Positions 10,401 through 22,649 of a stretch of DNA of 64,000 nucleotides are shown here, in pieces. Positions within the stretch are counted from its first letter, which is position 1; the number at the start of each line of letters is the position of its first letter. The notes beneath the pieces were generated by a model. That model was not told where the DNA came from. It saw only the letters and a program-made list of their open reading frames with translations, and ran no database searches. The stretch is taken from the NCBI GenBank assembly GCA_022828595.1, contig JAKGHH010000003.1:9858934-9922933 (forward strand), in the 5' to 3' direction. The position numbers and the translations under genes were made by a program. The DNA comes from Nelumbo lutea. Taxonomy: Eukaryota; Streptophyta; Magnoliopsida; Proteales; Nelumbonaceae.

Positions 10401-12438
10401 AATTATATTGTTTTCTTTACCTGAACAAAAGGTATTAATACATTCAGTGATTGTAAAAGGATGAAATATTAGGAGACCAAGTTATGGTGAACTTTTTTAT
10501 AATGGGATTAGCAGGGCATCATAAAATTGTTTATGTATTATCAAACTTGTTTTAATAATTATATTGTTTTCCTTTCATCAGCAAAGGTAAAAAATGGTGT
10601 ATTAATTTATATGCGTAATATGAAAACATTGAAGTACCAAGCACCAGTATTCAATACTAAAACAATGAATCCATGACTATCCAATGATCAAAATCAGATC
10701 CCCTATACAAAATACAGAAAATACTTCAACTCAGCAGTGAAAATACTCCAAAAGGCTTGCTCCTTCAGGCTTCTGATCCCACAAGATTAATGGCTAGCAA
10801 ATTTGCTGATCTAGTAATCCAATGGAAAAAAGAGTTCAAACTAGGGATGGCACTCTAATATTTTGAAAAGTCTCACTATGTTCTTTCCATAATAAGTTGA
10901 ACCCGTTTAGTTGGGTCAAGGCTTAGATGATGATCATTATGTTCTTGACATAATAAAATGGTTTGAAAATCTCTATTTATGCATCTATGTTTTTTTATTC
11001 TAATTTAGGCATCTATTTTGCATACTATAAATGAAACTACAAATTCATGTAGGTCTTTGTTTTATTGTTAAGTATTCATGTAGGTAGGTCTTTGTTACAA
11101 TATGTTTGTACATGAACCAACAAGAATGGGAGCATACCTTGTCCCAGTTTTCTTCAATTTCAATTCCCCCACACTCTGAAAAGCTTATACTACAGCCAAG
11201 CCGCTCTGAGACAATATTGAGATAAAATTCTTCATTGTGTGGAATAAAGGGTTCAACAATGAATGTTGTTATAGGGCCCTTGCATCCACCCATCTCTACC
11301 TACAAGCGTACAAAGATAAAATATAAATTGAATAGGCAGATGATTTATATAGGAGTGACGTATGATGTTAAAAATAAAACAATTTCTACTCAGAACTCAT
11401 TAGAATTGGACCTATGGAATATTAACTACCTCTTTTCCAAGACGCTCCTTCACAAAGGTAGCAACTTCTGCCAAATCTAGATTTAAGGCCACCAATCCAC
11501 TCTTCCCACGCTTTCCAAACAACATATCAGGCTTTACAACCAGTTTTCCTGATAAAAGCCAAGGTTCTCTTTCTGCTAGCTCATTGAAATCAGTCGATTC
11601 TGTAATCTAAGCATCAAATAGTAGGTAAAGACATTCTGTGGTTAGATAACGAGCCGAATCTCATAACCAACCCTTCATATATTTCATGCTAAATTAATAC
11701 CAAAATGTTCTTTGACAACTAAAGGAAAACAACTGATGGAAATTCAAAACATTGAAATGATCCAACTACATGTAGATGCATAATTGCTTAACTTCTGGGG
11801 TAGAAATGTCTGGAAAGTAGCAACAGAACAAAGTCCATCCAGCGGGTTATCATTGAGGAGTGTGCCCAGTGACGATAAGGAATTTTAATTTTTCAATTCC
11901 TTTAGTGCTTATAAAGAATTTGCTAAGAGTTGATTCTGATAGTGGTAAAAGAGCAAATAACTACATTCTGTTAACTAGGAACTGCATTATTGTTTTGAAA
12001 GCGATAATACTTGAGCAACATGGTTAACAATATATAAGAGATTTGAAATATATATATATATATATATATATATAAAGGCGAAATAGTCTACAAGTGTTCT
12101 TCAAAAGCTGTAAATATAGAGTTGTAGCTAACTAGCTAGACGCTTCCACTAAAAAGCCAGAAGTCGCCACTTCTAGCTTTGTAGAAGCGAGGTACAGCTG
12201 TATGGGATGAGCAGGGTCTCTTACTTGAAAATTGAAATGCAGAGTTCTTAGCATTAAGCTTATAAACATCCAATAAAAAAAAACGAAAAAAACGGAAAAG
12301 AGTCCACTTTTAGCTCTAGTATATGGAAGTTGTATATACCTGTGCCGATTTAATGCCTAATTCTGTACCAGAGAGCCTCTTAAAATGCTCTTTCAACAAG
12401 CGCTTCGAATCATACTCTCTGATCTTCTTCCGAGCCAT
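7407..12438 (-). CDS. ACLA: ATP-citrate synthase (ATP-citrate lyase) subunit A
   Basis: The reading of 12 coding exons is 12340-12438, 11430-11606, 11138-11299, 10028-10108, 9673-9724, 9437-9551, 9216-9297, 8299-8394, 8110-8211, 7811-7927, 7606-7722 and 7407-7487. All junctions are GT-AG and the phases agree, giving 426 aa, the usual length for plant ACLA (about 423). The protein starts [15 protein letters not shown] and contains the ATP-grasp-like part ([18 protein letters not shown], near residue 55), [11 protein letters not shown], and the citrate-binding half ([15 protein letters not shown], then [18 protein letters not shown]). ACLA pairs with ACLB in the cytosol to cleave citrate with ATP and CoA into acetyl-CoA and oxaloacetate. 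The catalytic histidine lies in ACLB, so none is expected here. The C-terminus is a short poly-Ala tail. An untranslated first exon with donor at about 12942 and an acceptor near 12450 is likely. Introns carry RTE tails and a 156-bp triplication. Confidence 0.97.
8450..8562 (+). mobile_element. RTE-type LINE 3' tail in an ACLA intron
   Basis: The text runs TTTAACAATAGATATGGCACTAAACAG, then CCAATCCCATATAGTTTAGATAAGGCTTAGATGATGATGATGATC. This is the recognisable 3' end of plant RTE LINEs, which finishes in a GAT microsatellite. It is antisense to ACLA and has no coding part. Confidence 0.75.
8895..8985 (+). mobile_element. Degenerate RTE LINE tail
   Basis: GCATAGAGTAGAATGCTGGAGCAGGATTTATGCAATCCCAAGTAGTTTGG...GGATAAGGCTCAGTTG aligns by eye with the RTE tail at 8450-8562, with more substitutions. 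It lies in the same ACLA intron. Confidence 0.5.
10105..10572. repeat. Three 156-bp tandem copies that include an ACLA splice acceptor
   Basis: The unit begins TTACCTGAACAAAAGGTATTAATA and starts at 10105, 10261 and 10417, exactly 156 bp apart. The first copy begins inside ACLA exon 4: the gene's acceptor CAG and the first four exon bases GTAA (minus strand) are part of the unit. Each extra copy therefore carries the same acceptor-like sequence and polypyrimidine context upstream of the real exon. Confidence 0.92.
10840..10940 (+). mobile_element. Possible RTE LINE tail
   Basis: CATAATAAGTTGAACCCGTTTAGTTGGGTCAAGGCTTAGATGATGATCATT resembles the RTE 3' end (pattern AGTTGGG-AAGGCTTAGATGATG). 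It is weaker than the others and sits in the ACLA intron between exons 3 and 4. Confidence 0.45.
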
Positions 12439-13083
12439 TCTTTAACCTATTTAGACGAAACCTCGTATAAGCATAAAGTGTTGTGGGAATATGGGGATGA
12501 AAATCGGATTAAGCAATAAATCTTATCCAAAATGTCCAAGAAACCACAACATCTCAAATCCGAACGAGTATAGAGAAATCCAGAGAGCAAAATAGATCTG
12601 CAGAATCAGATGAAAGAATTCGGAAAAAAAAGAACCGCATAAAGAAATAGAGCAATGAGATGAGACCGATGAGCTCAAGGACAACAAAGACAAAGGAAGT
12701 ATTAAAATTTAGACGTTAGAACCATAATAAATCTACATATTTTTAGAGGAAAAATAGGATTTTCGAAACGAAACTTTAGCGCAGATCACCAAACGTCAAA
12801 AGTGTGGAAACTAAAATAGAAAAAGCAGATAAAAGAAGAAGTAAATTTGAAAGAAGGAAAACAGGAAAGAGAGTGAAAGAACAGAAATTAGCTCCAAAGA
12901 AGAAGTAGAACTAGCTAGAAAAGGCGTAAGAAAGGAAACTACCTCCAAAACTAAAGCCCGAAGCAGCAGAAAAGCGAACAGTGGAGAGGGAGGTGAGGTG
13001 TGATGGAAATGACAACTCCTCGCTCTCAGCGTCTTGCCTACTTATAGGCAAAATTGGAAATTTTGATTATTATATAATTTTAT

Positions 13084-13108
13084 TCTCGCGGGAAATTTTT
13101 TATATAAA
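13084..13108 (-). promoter_or_regulatory. Candidate ACLA core promoter: TATA box plus E2F-like site
   Basis: On the minus strand TATATAAAA (about 13098-13106) is followed immediately by TTTCCCGCG (13087-13095), which matches the E2F consensus TTTSSCGS. They lie about 140-160 bp upstream of the inferred 5' untranslated exon's donor at about 12942. The assignment is by position and motif only. Confidence 0.4.
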
Positions 13109-13109
13109 G

Positions 13110-16100
13110 AAGGAACATGTATCGAATGATGACATCATGAGACACCTAACCGTTGAAGTGAAAAGTGAAGACCAACTGCCTGTTTTTCGTGTCCTCGTGG
13201 CTGCCATACTCGGGGATGATTCTGTACTCCGCAACCTAGAAAACTAGATGCAATGTGGCACAGCAGTAAACGTAGGATCATTAAAGCAGGTTCTTACGTG
13301 GGAAGCAGAAGCAGTTGGAAACCAAGAGCCATTGATCGGGAACTGGAAGTTAAAATGTAGAAGTAGTAAATGGAAGGGTGACCCAGACCCAGACACACCA
13401 TGAGAGTCTGAGACCTGAGTAGAGACAAAGCCCAAGCCCATCTTCATTCAACGGCTTTAGGTCCGTGTCAGAGTGAACGATTGACGTAAAATAAAAAGCC
13501 CAAACGGCAGCCGAAGAGAAGAAAGGTCCATTAGTCCATATTGTTGAGCTCCGTCGTAAATCAGACGGTAGACGAGAAGGAGATGACGAGTACTCCTAGT
13601 TCCAAGTCAAGCTACCTAGCGATAGGCTAATTGGGGAAACGAGGGAGTGGCAGCAGTTGATGGTTTTTTGGAGTGGAGTGGAGGACTTCCTGTGCAATTC
13701 GGGTTCGGGGAATGTGGACCGGAAATTGGAATGCTCTCTTAGTCTGTTAGTCAAATCAAATCGGAGGCCGCTTTCATACGTAACCTAAATTATAAGGAAA
13801 AAATACGGAAACACATGATGGAGAATTCTGAATTCCAGCCCCCCTTACAAGTAGCCCTCTCCCCCTATAAATCACATCCTGTCCGTGAATTTGACATTCA
13901 CGGTCAGGATGCATTCCCCTGTACTTTGGGCCTAAAAAATTATCATCTGGGCTGATTGATACTTCTCCCAAATTATAATTTTAAAACGTGGGTTCCATGT
14001 TCCATCCAGTCCAGTCCACTGGGGAAAAGATCAAAAGAGCAAAAAAAAAAAAAGAAAAAAGTGGAAAAAATCGTGCTTGATGGCTGGGGCTAGAGATATT
14101 TCATGTGGCTTGGCGATTTTACAACCACACAAAGAGTGTTGCTAAATACTAGAATTAGACCAGAAACAGAGAAGTTGATGATTGCTACTTAGTCCTAATA
14201 ATAATAAATAATAATAATAATAATAGTAATAATAAGAATAGTAAATAATAATACTAATAATAATAATAGTTTGTTAAAAGAGTCGTACTCTGTGGTAGGT
14301 GAAGTTAGAGTCTGCTCTAGTAGAGAGTCTTTAGTCATTACATTAATGGGGTGTACTAATTTCAGCGCATCTAATTTTTTGGATGTATTAAGATGGAGTC
14401 AATTGATTCACATTTGAGAACTGAAATTAATTAGGGGATACCGTTGTGTATACAATATACAGTTTCTCACTGTTGACCATCGTAGTGAGCGGGGCAGAGC
14501 CATCTTTGGAATTCTAAAGTAAATTCGAGGAATTAATAGAAAAAAGAACAGAACACAGCATAGTTACTTATGGCTAATATCTACATTTTGAATTTACTTG
14601 TCTAACTACTAGTTCACATCCTGCATAAAAATTGCAATTATTTTTTGAATCTCGCCTTCACCTCCATGGCTCCATCAAATTAAAACTCTCTTTACATACA
14701 TCCAATATATCTTTGGCCATAATATCTGCTTCTCTTGCTACCTCAGGCCTCTCCTACATTGATTATTGATTATTGCGGTGCCAATATATCATCTTCGATT
14801 TTATCTCTGTTTATCTGTCACAAACTCACAGTGCATGCAATCTATTGCAATTTGCAATTTGCTCCTTTCACAAGCTCCATTTTACTCATTTCTAAAAAAA
14901 ACAATGGTGATCGATCTTTGACTTTTAACAAGAATTGGTAAACGCCCTACTGAACTGATCATGTATCATAAACAAGAAACACTAAAAAAGAACCCCCATC
15001 CTCCCCAAATGCTCCATTTTCTTCCATGCAGCACTTCGGGTCGTCTGTGTGACCTGTTCGCTTTCATATTTGCAAATGCAAGGTCGTTCTGTATTGCAAG
15101 TAGAAGAGATTAAAGGTGAAATAGGAAATAGTGTGGCCATGTTTATATATATCAAATTAAATTGGTGCGGATCTGACAACAAAGATTCATTAACCCCTCA
15201 TCTTTGGTTCTGTTCATCCGTGACACCATACAACTCATCAAGAGCCATACAAGGTTGTCAATCCATGTTAAAAAATAAACACAACTTCATCAGGGTCCAT
15301 CCGGTAGATTTGGGAATCCTATGTTCTATCATTTGTACATAATAGTTATAACCAATAATGAGCAACTTCACGATCAGAATAGTTTTAGCTGTAGGACCAA
15401 TATCTATTCTATCACAAGTCAGTACAAAAGCTGCGAAATATATAGTTGTAAATGCTTCAAAAAAGAGTCAATTTTCAGCCTTCAGGCTACAGTCAATGTG
15501 CTCACTACAAAGCAAAGAATTAATTGTCGATGGAGTCTCTAGACTATAGAATTAGGGTAAGAGCATTAAGAGAGATTAATCAATAGTCGGCTCATACGTC
15601 GTGTGAGTGATGAGGTAACGCTCAACTGAACCGTAGCCCTAAAAGGGAAGCCAAAGAGTGAAGGTAGACAAAATGTGGTCGAGTCAATGAACTGGAAGTG
15701 GAGTATGGAGTGCAGCATTAATTAATCACAATCCCTTGCTTGTATTGGCTAAGGAGGCTTTTTTTTCTTTCGTGGGACCTTAATCACATAATGCAATGTT
15801 GAATAATCTGGCTGGCTTGGGAGGGCTATCACGACTCCCGCTCTTTGGTTTGCGAGGTAAGGCACTAAGGCCCACCCACACCCAGGAAGTATTAAGGCAA
15901 AGAATCCCACAGCCCAATTTAGTCCGCGTCTCTCCAACAAGGCACTTCTAGTTCTAGTGCCCGTTTAGGAGGGGGGTTTTCATGAATTCGGATTAGCCGG
16001 AATGCGATTGACTGTTCAGCTGGTTGTGGAACCAATAATGATATTCCACGCCGGGTCCACTATGAATTTATCATTGATTCCACAGTTACAGCCATCGCGT

Positions 16101-16942
16101 TCAGGCAATCTTTGCCAAGTTTTCATGGCATCTGCTTTTAGGAACAGTCAATTAGCAATATCTGACAAATACCCCCGTCCCCAGAAAGCACAATACATTA
16201 AACATCCACTTAAAGCAAAAATATGGCTTTCCACGGAAGCCGTTTTGGTGGAGCAGCTCAATCAATGCTTCATGCCTCGAAAATAAGAGCCTTCTTCCAA
16301 ACAGCTGAACCAAAGGAGCAAAGTAGCTACATATGGACCTAAACAAAGCCCTCCCAGTCTTGTCTTCGATCCTGCGGCTTCGTGCGCTTTAGTCGCTTCT
16401 GACATCGCATGCTTGCAAACTATAATACTCGTTATCCCTGAATTGAGTTAAAGAAGAAGCATCCCTAAGGTGGGGACACACGTCCAAATGTCTTATTTTT
16501 TATAGGCATCTTAATTGGTCAATTCTTACCTCTCATCAAAATAAGTAACTTCGATGAGAAAGTCAGATCACTCATGAGAGAATCTAAAATTTCAAAACAT
16601 AACTTGTGGCCGTGTTTCACACTCTTGGATGGCCGAGACTTTAGAAAAAAATGAAAAACAAAACAGTCTAAAGAACCTCGTTGAAATAAAATCTTACTGC
16701 CATTCTGCCAAATGGTTGAAAATCTAAAGAAACAATCCATCTAATACACTATAAAAGTAACATAAAAGCTTCTATCCAAAAATAATGTCTCGGATTTTCT
16801 CTTCCAAATTTGTTTTGATTACAAAAAATGAAATAGCAACTACCCGGACATCCAAACATCAGATGAGATGCCATTGAACCAAAAGATAAACAAAACCGCA
16901 TATACCTAAGAAACCGGTCCTACCTAACATCGCCTGCTCATA
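13110..16942. other. Intergenic region, no gene recognised
   Basis: There are only short unsupported open frames (for example plus 16002-16286 and minus 15749-15940). Recognisable content is a 16-bp-arm hairpin at 13875-13911, a poly-A tract near 14041, and an AAT microsatellite at about 14198-14270. The last few hundred bases are probably the RPL35 3' untranslated and downstream region. Confidence 0.55.
13875..13911. repeat. Short hairpin
   Basis: CATCCTGTCCGTGAAT (13875-13890) and ATTCACGGTCAGGATG (13896-13911) form an inverted repeat with one mismatch and a 5-bp loop. There is no terminator-like T run and no neighbouring gene end, so its role is unknown. A remnant of a foldback element is possible. 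Confidence 0.6.
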
Positions 16943-19900
16943 TTAGACCTTGATGGCATATTTCCTCATTGGGAAATACATCTCCCTCTTCTTCTCCCTC
17001 TCGGTCTTCAATGATGCCTGAGAAAAGATGGACATAATCACAATTCAAGGGAGAATTCTTCCATAAAAGAAGTTGGAGCACAAACTCTCCCAAACCATAA
17101 TCAAACAAAATCTGAAATGAATATTTGCGAGAGCACATGTACTGCCAATTAAAACCCATACAGGGCTAACCATGATATGATGCTATGTGATCAAATAGAA
17201 TAAAAAGTTTTGGATAACTCAATCCAATGCCTCCTATTAGGATGCATGATGATGGTTATTGAAAATTTAAAAAATAATAATTATCAAAAATAATTAAAAA
17301 TTGCTTTAACACCTTTTGACACTGTAATTCATCCAAAAAAAAACACTTTTTGACACTGTAGCGTATTACATTAATTGTTCCTAACAGAGGTGTTAGTAAA
17401 AGGAGATTGTTAAATGCAGAAACGCATATACTGGATACTGGGATGACTGGAAAAAACGGAGATCGGAAATGAAGTCATTTGAAGGAACCTAGGAGTAGCT
17501 CTAATGGATGACAATAAAATGAGGAAGTAGACTGAGATGGATGCCTTAATACTTAACCATCAAAAGCATCCATAAGAAAAAGTGATCTGTTGCAAGTTGA
17601 AGGGGCCTAGATGGGCAAAGAGTAGACCAAAAAGTACATGGACCAAAGTAGTAAGAAATTATTGAAGTACCCACCATTTAACAATGGATATGGCATTAGG
17701 AACTGAATAGTGAAATGGGATTCGCATAGCCAATCCCATATAGTTGGGATAAGGCTTGGATAGTGATGATTAAGCTAGTAAAGAGAGTAGAATAGCATTG
17801 CAGTAAAGATATTCATGGTGCTACATGCACTTAGACACCATAGCATATAACAAACAAAAGGGAACCTATGTGACCCAAATGCACTTAGTGATGTAATTTA
17901 CACTAAATTGAAGTATCTGACATGGCAGAGCAGACTTGTACTTTTTGTGCTTCCATGAAACCAACTGGCTCAGTTGGTACCCTTGTACAGGCATACAGGT
18001 AAAATAGAAGGTAACATGTTTCCCACAGCCTTTAATCACTGATAATTGGTCAGCCCTTTCCCATCTTCCACTTCTCCCACAAAAGCCCTCCCAGTAGAAC
18101 AAATAAAAAACATTCCTCTCACCCTTGCCATAATCTCAGTAACATATTTCATATTTACACATGTTTCTCTTCACATAATGAAAATGAAGAAACCCTTCTC
18201 TCCAAAAGCCCCATTTATTTTCATGGCTTGGTACTGCAAACAAAATAAAATAACATCTAATCTGAATGCTTCAGAAAGACCAGCATGTTCAAAATCCAAT
18301 CCGCCCTAGAAATTCTTTATAATTCCACACCAAAATTCAGTGCTTCATGTACATCATGGGACCAAAGAAAAGAACCCCATAATGGAGAGAGACATACAGA
18401 CAGAGAGAGAACAAAATCATCAATGATAATTGAATATATTTTTTTGATAAATAATAATAATAATTGAATACAAGGAGAATACAGAATATATAACATGGTT
18501 CCTGAATTTCGGTTTCATTTCCTTTGCATTCATTTTTCAATTTTATATTAGACTAAACAGTTTTAACACGTTTTGTTCACCTTCACTGGTTAGTTCTCTA
18601 TGTGCATTGCATTGTACTAGCCATAAACATCAAACATAGCAGGGATATTGTAATGCAGGCATTTTTTAACTGAAAAAAAAAGATTTCATTAAACAAGGAG
18701 AAATACAACTCAAAGCACCCCCTAATAGGCTAGCCTCAGGTAACCAACCAACCATTTACACAACATAATTTGTGCAGATTACAGTGCATTAACCAGCCCC
18801 AAAAAAAGAGATCATTCCTATTGGCCCCAAGTTTTCCTAGACTATCAGCCAGTCCATTTGCAGCTCTGAATGTCCAACATTGAGCAATTCATAGACATTA
18901 GGTGCTGAAGCTCTATGAGCGTGTATCTGAATCTCTCACACCTGCCTTATCGCCTATCAGCCAGTCTATGACCACCTAAGAATCACCGTCTATTAATGCA
19001 TTCCTGAAATTAGCTAATATAGCCACTCTTACCCAATCTGAATCACCATGATCACTTGCTGTTATGGAGTCTCCCACCCCTAAAGGGCTTGAGAAAAGTG
19101 CATATGGATCCTACTTCCTCTCTGAAAACTCCCCCAACACCTGAGGCACTCAGGTTGCCGCTACTACATCCTTCTGTATTCAATTTAATCCAGTTGGGTA
19201 GCAGAAGAGTCCAACTACAACTCTAAGCTGTCTTCGAGGATGAAGAAGACGCTGCAATTTTCTGCCAGTTTCTGATGACAAATCTGAAGAGTACCACCTT
19301 CAATTTGATATTCTCAATGATTAAATTGAATCCATATTACCATTCTGCTTATCATAAAAAATCCTGCTATTTCTTTCCACCCAAATGCACCAGAGTGTTG
19401 CTTCCTTCATACGTCTCCTTAGGGCTTTTCCTCTCTCTTTTTTGAGGACCAAAGAAACTTTGGCTGAAAAGCACTACTAGATCCCCTAGGGGGGATTTCA
19501 AATGAACACATGGAAGTGACAGATGTAATAGAAATCACTTTAACCAAACATGGCAACTACACCATTCAAAATTAGAGCACTTTCTCTTTTTCCATTTTGT
19601 CAATCAACACACTTTATCAAATTTAAGCAACTCCAAACCCCATTCACCCCCCCCCCTAAATCATCTTCTTCCAGGCTTCCACCATCACAGCTATTAGCCC
19701 CATTGCTATCCACAACTTTCCATTTGCTGACTGACCATTTGCACCGACCTATAGTGAATCACAATAATATATACACTTGTATGTATGTGCATAGATATGA
19801 ATTTAAACAGTGACAGCAGACAATACCAGCTGACAAAAATCACCTAAGGAAACATGTAGCAGACTATTTATTAATTGCAACTTGCACAATCACTTCCATG

Positions 19901-22505
19901 GAGGAGTTCACTAATACATTCCTTGATAAGAGCATCATGCAATGAGAGCACCGCAATAATAAGCAAAAACAATTTAGTCAAACATTTCCATAACATCTTT
20001 TAAAAACATAATGGGAAGCAAGGAGAGGAAAAATATAGAGGTTGCAAAAGCCATGATCCTCTCTAATAGCTATATTTATTGACTCCAATCTACTTCAACT
20101 GCCACCAAAAAAAAAACTTCAGCCAATTCCAGTTTAGTTCCAATTCCTCTCCACCCTTTATTGATTGCCAACATTAGGTCATTATTTTTGCTCATGGTTT
20201 CAAATGTCAAGAAATGTCGCTAATGTCACCTGACGTGTGTCAATGTCGAGACTCACCGACATGAAAATGGATGGTAATATAAAAATTATATTATTTCGGT
20301 CGACATTTCCTATATTTTGGAAAGGTCGACCAAATCGGTGCAAATAACCAAAAAAATACAGTTTTTCCTATTATATCGATAGGATGTCGACTAATGTACA
20401 TTAATAATATAATATATTATTAAATTATATTATTATAATACAGTATATTAATATAAATTATTCCATTAATAATTTCTATTTAATATTTCAAATAAAATAT
20501 TTATAAAAAAAATTAACAAAATATAAAAACAAAAGAATAAATTAATTACTTTATAATATAAAACATAAAATATTTTTCAAGTAATAAAATACTAACTAGT
20601 TAGTATTTTCTAAAAAATTTATTAAAATCAAAAAATGTTAAGCAAATTTTATAATAAATCATATTCTACATTTAATATAAAAAATCAGAATGAATTTATT
20701 AAATTTTATACTAAGTCATAATTTATTATAAGTTTAGTATTAAAAATCATAATAAATTCATTAAGTTTAATAAGAAATCAGAATTTATCATAATCTTAAT
20801 ACTACAAAAAGGAGAATCAGTTTATTAAATTTATAATAAAACACAGTGTATTATAACTTAATTATTTAAAAAAACAGAATAAATGTATTTCTATTTACTA
20901 GTGTGAAATAAATATATTAGAATTTATAATAAATCAGAATTAAAAACATCAAAATGCATAATAAATCAGTAAATCGTCATTTACCAATTTGTTATTGATC
21001 TTAGTTTCTTAGCTTTATATTATGGTTGGGAATAAGACAATAGTCTAGAAATATGTATTAATGCTTCTTTAAAACATTTTACAAAATATCATTGCATATT
21101 TCCACATTTCATAATATTTCCACAATGTCTCTAATTTTTACAATATTTCCCCTCAACATTTCCAACATTTTCGATATATGCCCTATATTTTGGTAAGCAA
21201 CATTTCCATCAACATCAACATTTTAAACCTTGTTTTTGCTATCTGACTTTCAGAAGATGCCAGCCATTCAGTCTAATATTAGACACCCCATTCACCGTCA
21301 CCAGTTCAGAGGGATCTATATCACTATATCTATTTTAGCAACTTCATAACTTATTGGACATTTAAATGTAAATTGTTATCTACTTGCAAAATGTTTGGGC
21401 CACCAGTAACAATGTAAAATGGCTATTCCTAACATGCTATTTTCCCCTAGAAGATGCCTCATGGTTACCATGTGAAATTACACTTCCCGTAAGCAACGAG
21501 TGAAAGTGCAAGGTACTTCGGCATTAGAATAGCAATATTAGATGCCTATTTAGGTCATATAAAAAAGGTAGGCATCTTAAAGTTTATGCAGTTACCATAC
21601 AGTCATCGGAGGCGGGCATTGATGTCAAATAAACATAGAAGAAACATAACCAAGTACCTGGTGCTTTGTGAGTCGGCGCCTGATTGCACGAGTCTTCTTG
21701 GGCCGGAGATCCAAAGGCACAAACTTCTTCTTCTTATATGCTTCTCTCAATGCAGCTTTCTGCTTCTGGGAAATAACAGTAAGCACACGAGCTATGGACA
21801 ACCTAACAACCTTACTGCAGTAGCATGGAATTGTATGTAATACTTAATTCAGTGACTAGGCAACTTTGACCAGCAATCAACTTTAAACAAGCAGGCAAAA
21901 AAATGACAACAAGCATATAGAAGGACAACAAAAAAAGAAAATAAAAACCATGCAAATTTAAACCCTACATTTTAGAGAGCTTGTTAGGTGCACCTCCAGT
22001 GACCTTAGCCACTCGGAGCAATGCAAGCTCGGCCTTAAGCTCATTAAGCTGATTCAAAAGATCAGTCTTCGACTTGGTTCGGAGTTCATGAACCTTGATC
22101 CTCGCTGTAAATGAATCATAGATACGGTGAGGATGATATTTAAACAATTAAAGCAACACTTGTTTTAGGTAAAATACCTAGAAGTTACAAATGGAATCAT
22201 AAAACAAAAATTGAGCCACCGAAACAAAGTCCATATCTCTAATGGAAAATGGAAATTAAAAAAAAAAAAAAAAAGGTTCCAACGAATACGAGTGAAAACT
22301 AAAAATATAGCATAAAAAACGCGAGATAAGCTAAAATATTTTGACACAATAAACCATCCAAATCTCCATGAATTGCAGAGACAACCAAACTTTCATCGAA
22401 GCATAAGGTATAAAAAAATAGATTAATAACATAACCTGCGAGACAAGAACCCTGTAAGAAACCCTAGACACGAAGTGGCTTCAGCGAGTTGGAACTTTTA
22501 CCCAT
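16943..22505 (-). CDS. RPL35: 60S ribosomal protein L35 (uL29)
   Basis: The four coding exons are 22502-22505 (only ATGG), 21969-22104, 21658-21814 and 16943-17017. They join in phase to a 123-aa protein, the family's normal length. It starts [14 protein letters not shown], has [16 protein letters not shown] and [17 protein letters not shown] in the middle, and ends [11 protein letters not shown]35 sits at the peptide exit tunnel of the large cytosolic ribosomal subunit. The first exon coding only the start codon plus one base is supported because reading on from ATGG runs into a stop after six more codons, while splicing restores MAR. The last intron (17018-21657) is about 4.6 kb and contains RTE, L1 and hAT-like insertions, which is unusual for a highly expressed small gene. 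All splice sites are canonical and no coding damage is seen, so the gene looks functional. Confidence 0.96.
17480..17775 (+). mobile_element. RTE-type LINE fragment, 3' end
   Basis: It includes degenerate RT C-terminal DNA (GGGCAAAGAGTAGACCAAAAAGTACATGGACC, the region coding GRPK-TW in intact copies) followed by the typical tail CCATTTAACAATGGATATGGC...AATCCCATATAGTTGGGATAAGGCTTGGAT. It is in the last RPL35 intron, antisense to the gene. Confidence 0.8.
18664..19260 (-). pseudogene. L1-type LINE remnant: RNase H domain and 3' tail
   Basis: On the minus strand, 19200 to 19090 codes [14 protein letters not shown] then GVGGVFREE, the start of the plant L1 RNase H-like (RVT_3) domain, where N-x-D-G is usual (here NTEG). 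The 3' end at about 18671-18690 is a TTTAATGAAATC-plus-A-tract tail, read on the minus strand. Frames are broken and the 5' part is missing. It lies in the RPL35 intron in the same direction as the gene. Confidence 0.75.
20193..21232. mobile_element. hAT-like non-autonomous DNA transposon
   Basis: Left end CATGGTTTCAAATG and right end (reverse complement) CAAGGTTTAAAATG form imperfect terminal inverted repeats. The bases immediately outside are TTTTTGCT on both sides (20185-20192 and 21233-21240), an 8-bp target duplication as made by hAT transposases. The interior (about 1 kb) is very AT-rich and has no transposase frame. Sub-terminal repeats of CATTTCC / GGAAATG occur near the right end. 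It lies in the last intron of RPL35. Confidence 0.8.
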
Positions 22506-22615
22506 TTGGTGGAATGTGCAATTGGCAATTCAAGCCCCTCGGCCCTCGCTCTGCGCCTTCCGCAAAACAGAAAACGCGCTCAGCTCCTTGGAGAAATTTA
22601 TAGTGGGGAGAGTTC

Positions 22616-22623
22616 TTAGGGTT
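22616..22623 (-). promoter_or_regulatory. Telo-box upstream of RPL35
   Basis: The minus strand reads AACCCTAA about 110 bp upstream of the RPL35 start codon. Telo-boxes are common in plant ribosomal protein promoters. Here it is near the probable transcription start, so it may be in the promoter or the leader. Confidence 0.55.
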
Positions 22624-22649
22624 CGTAATTTTCAATGGCGAAATTACCC

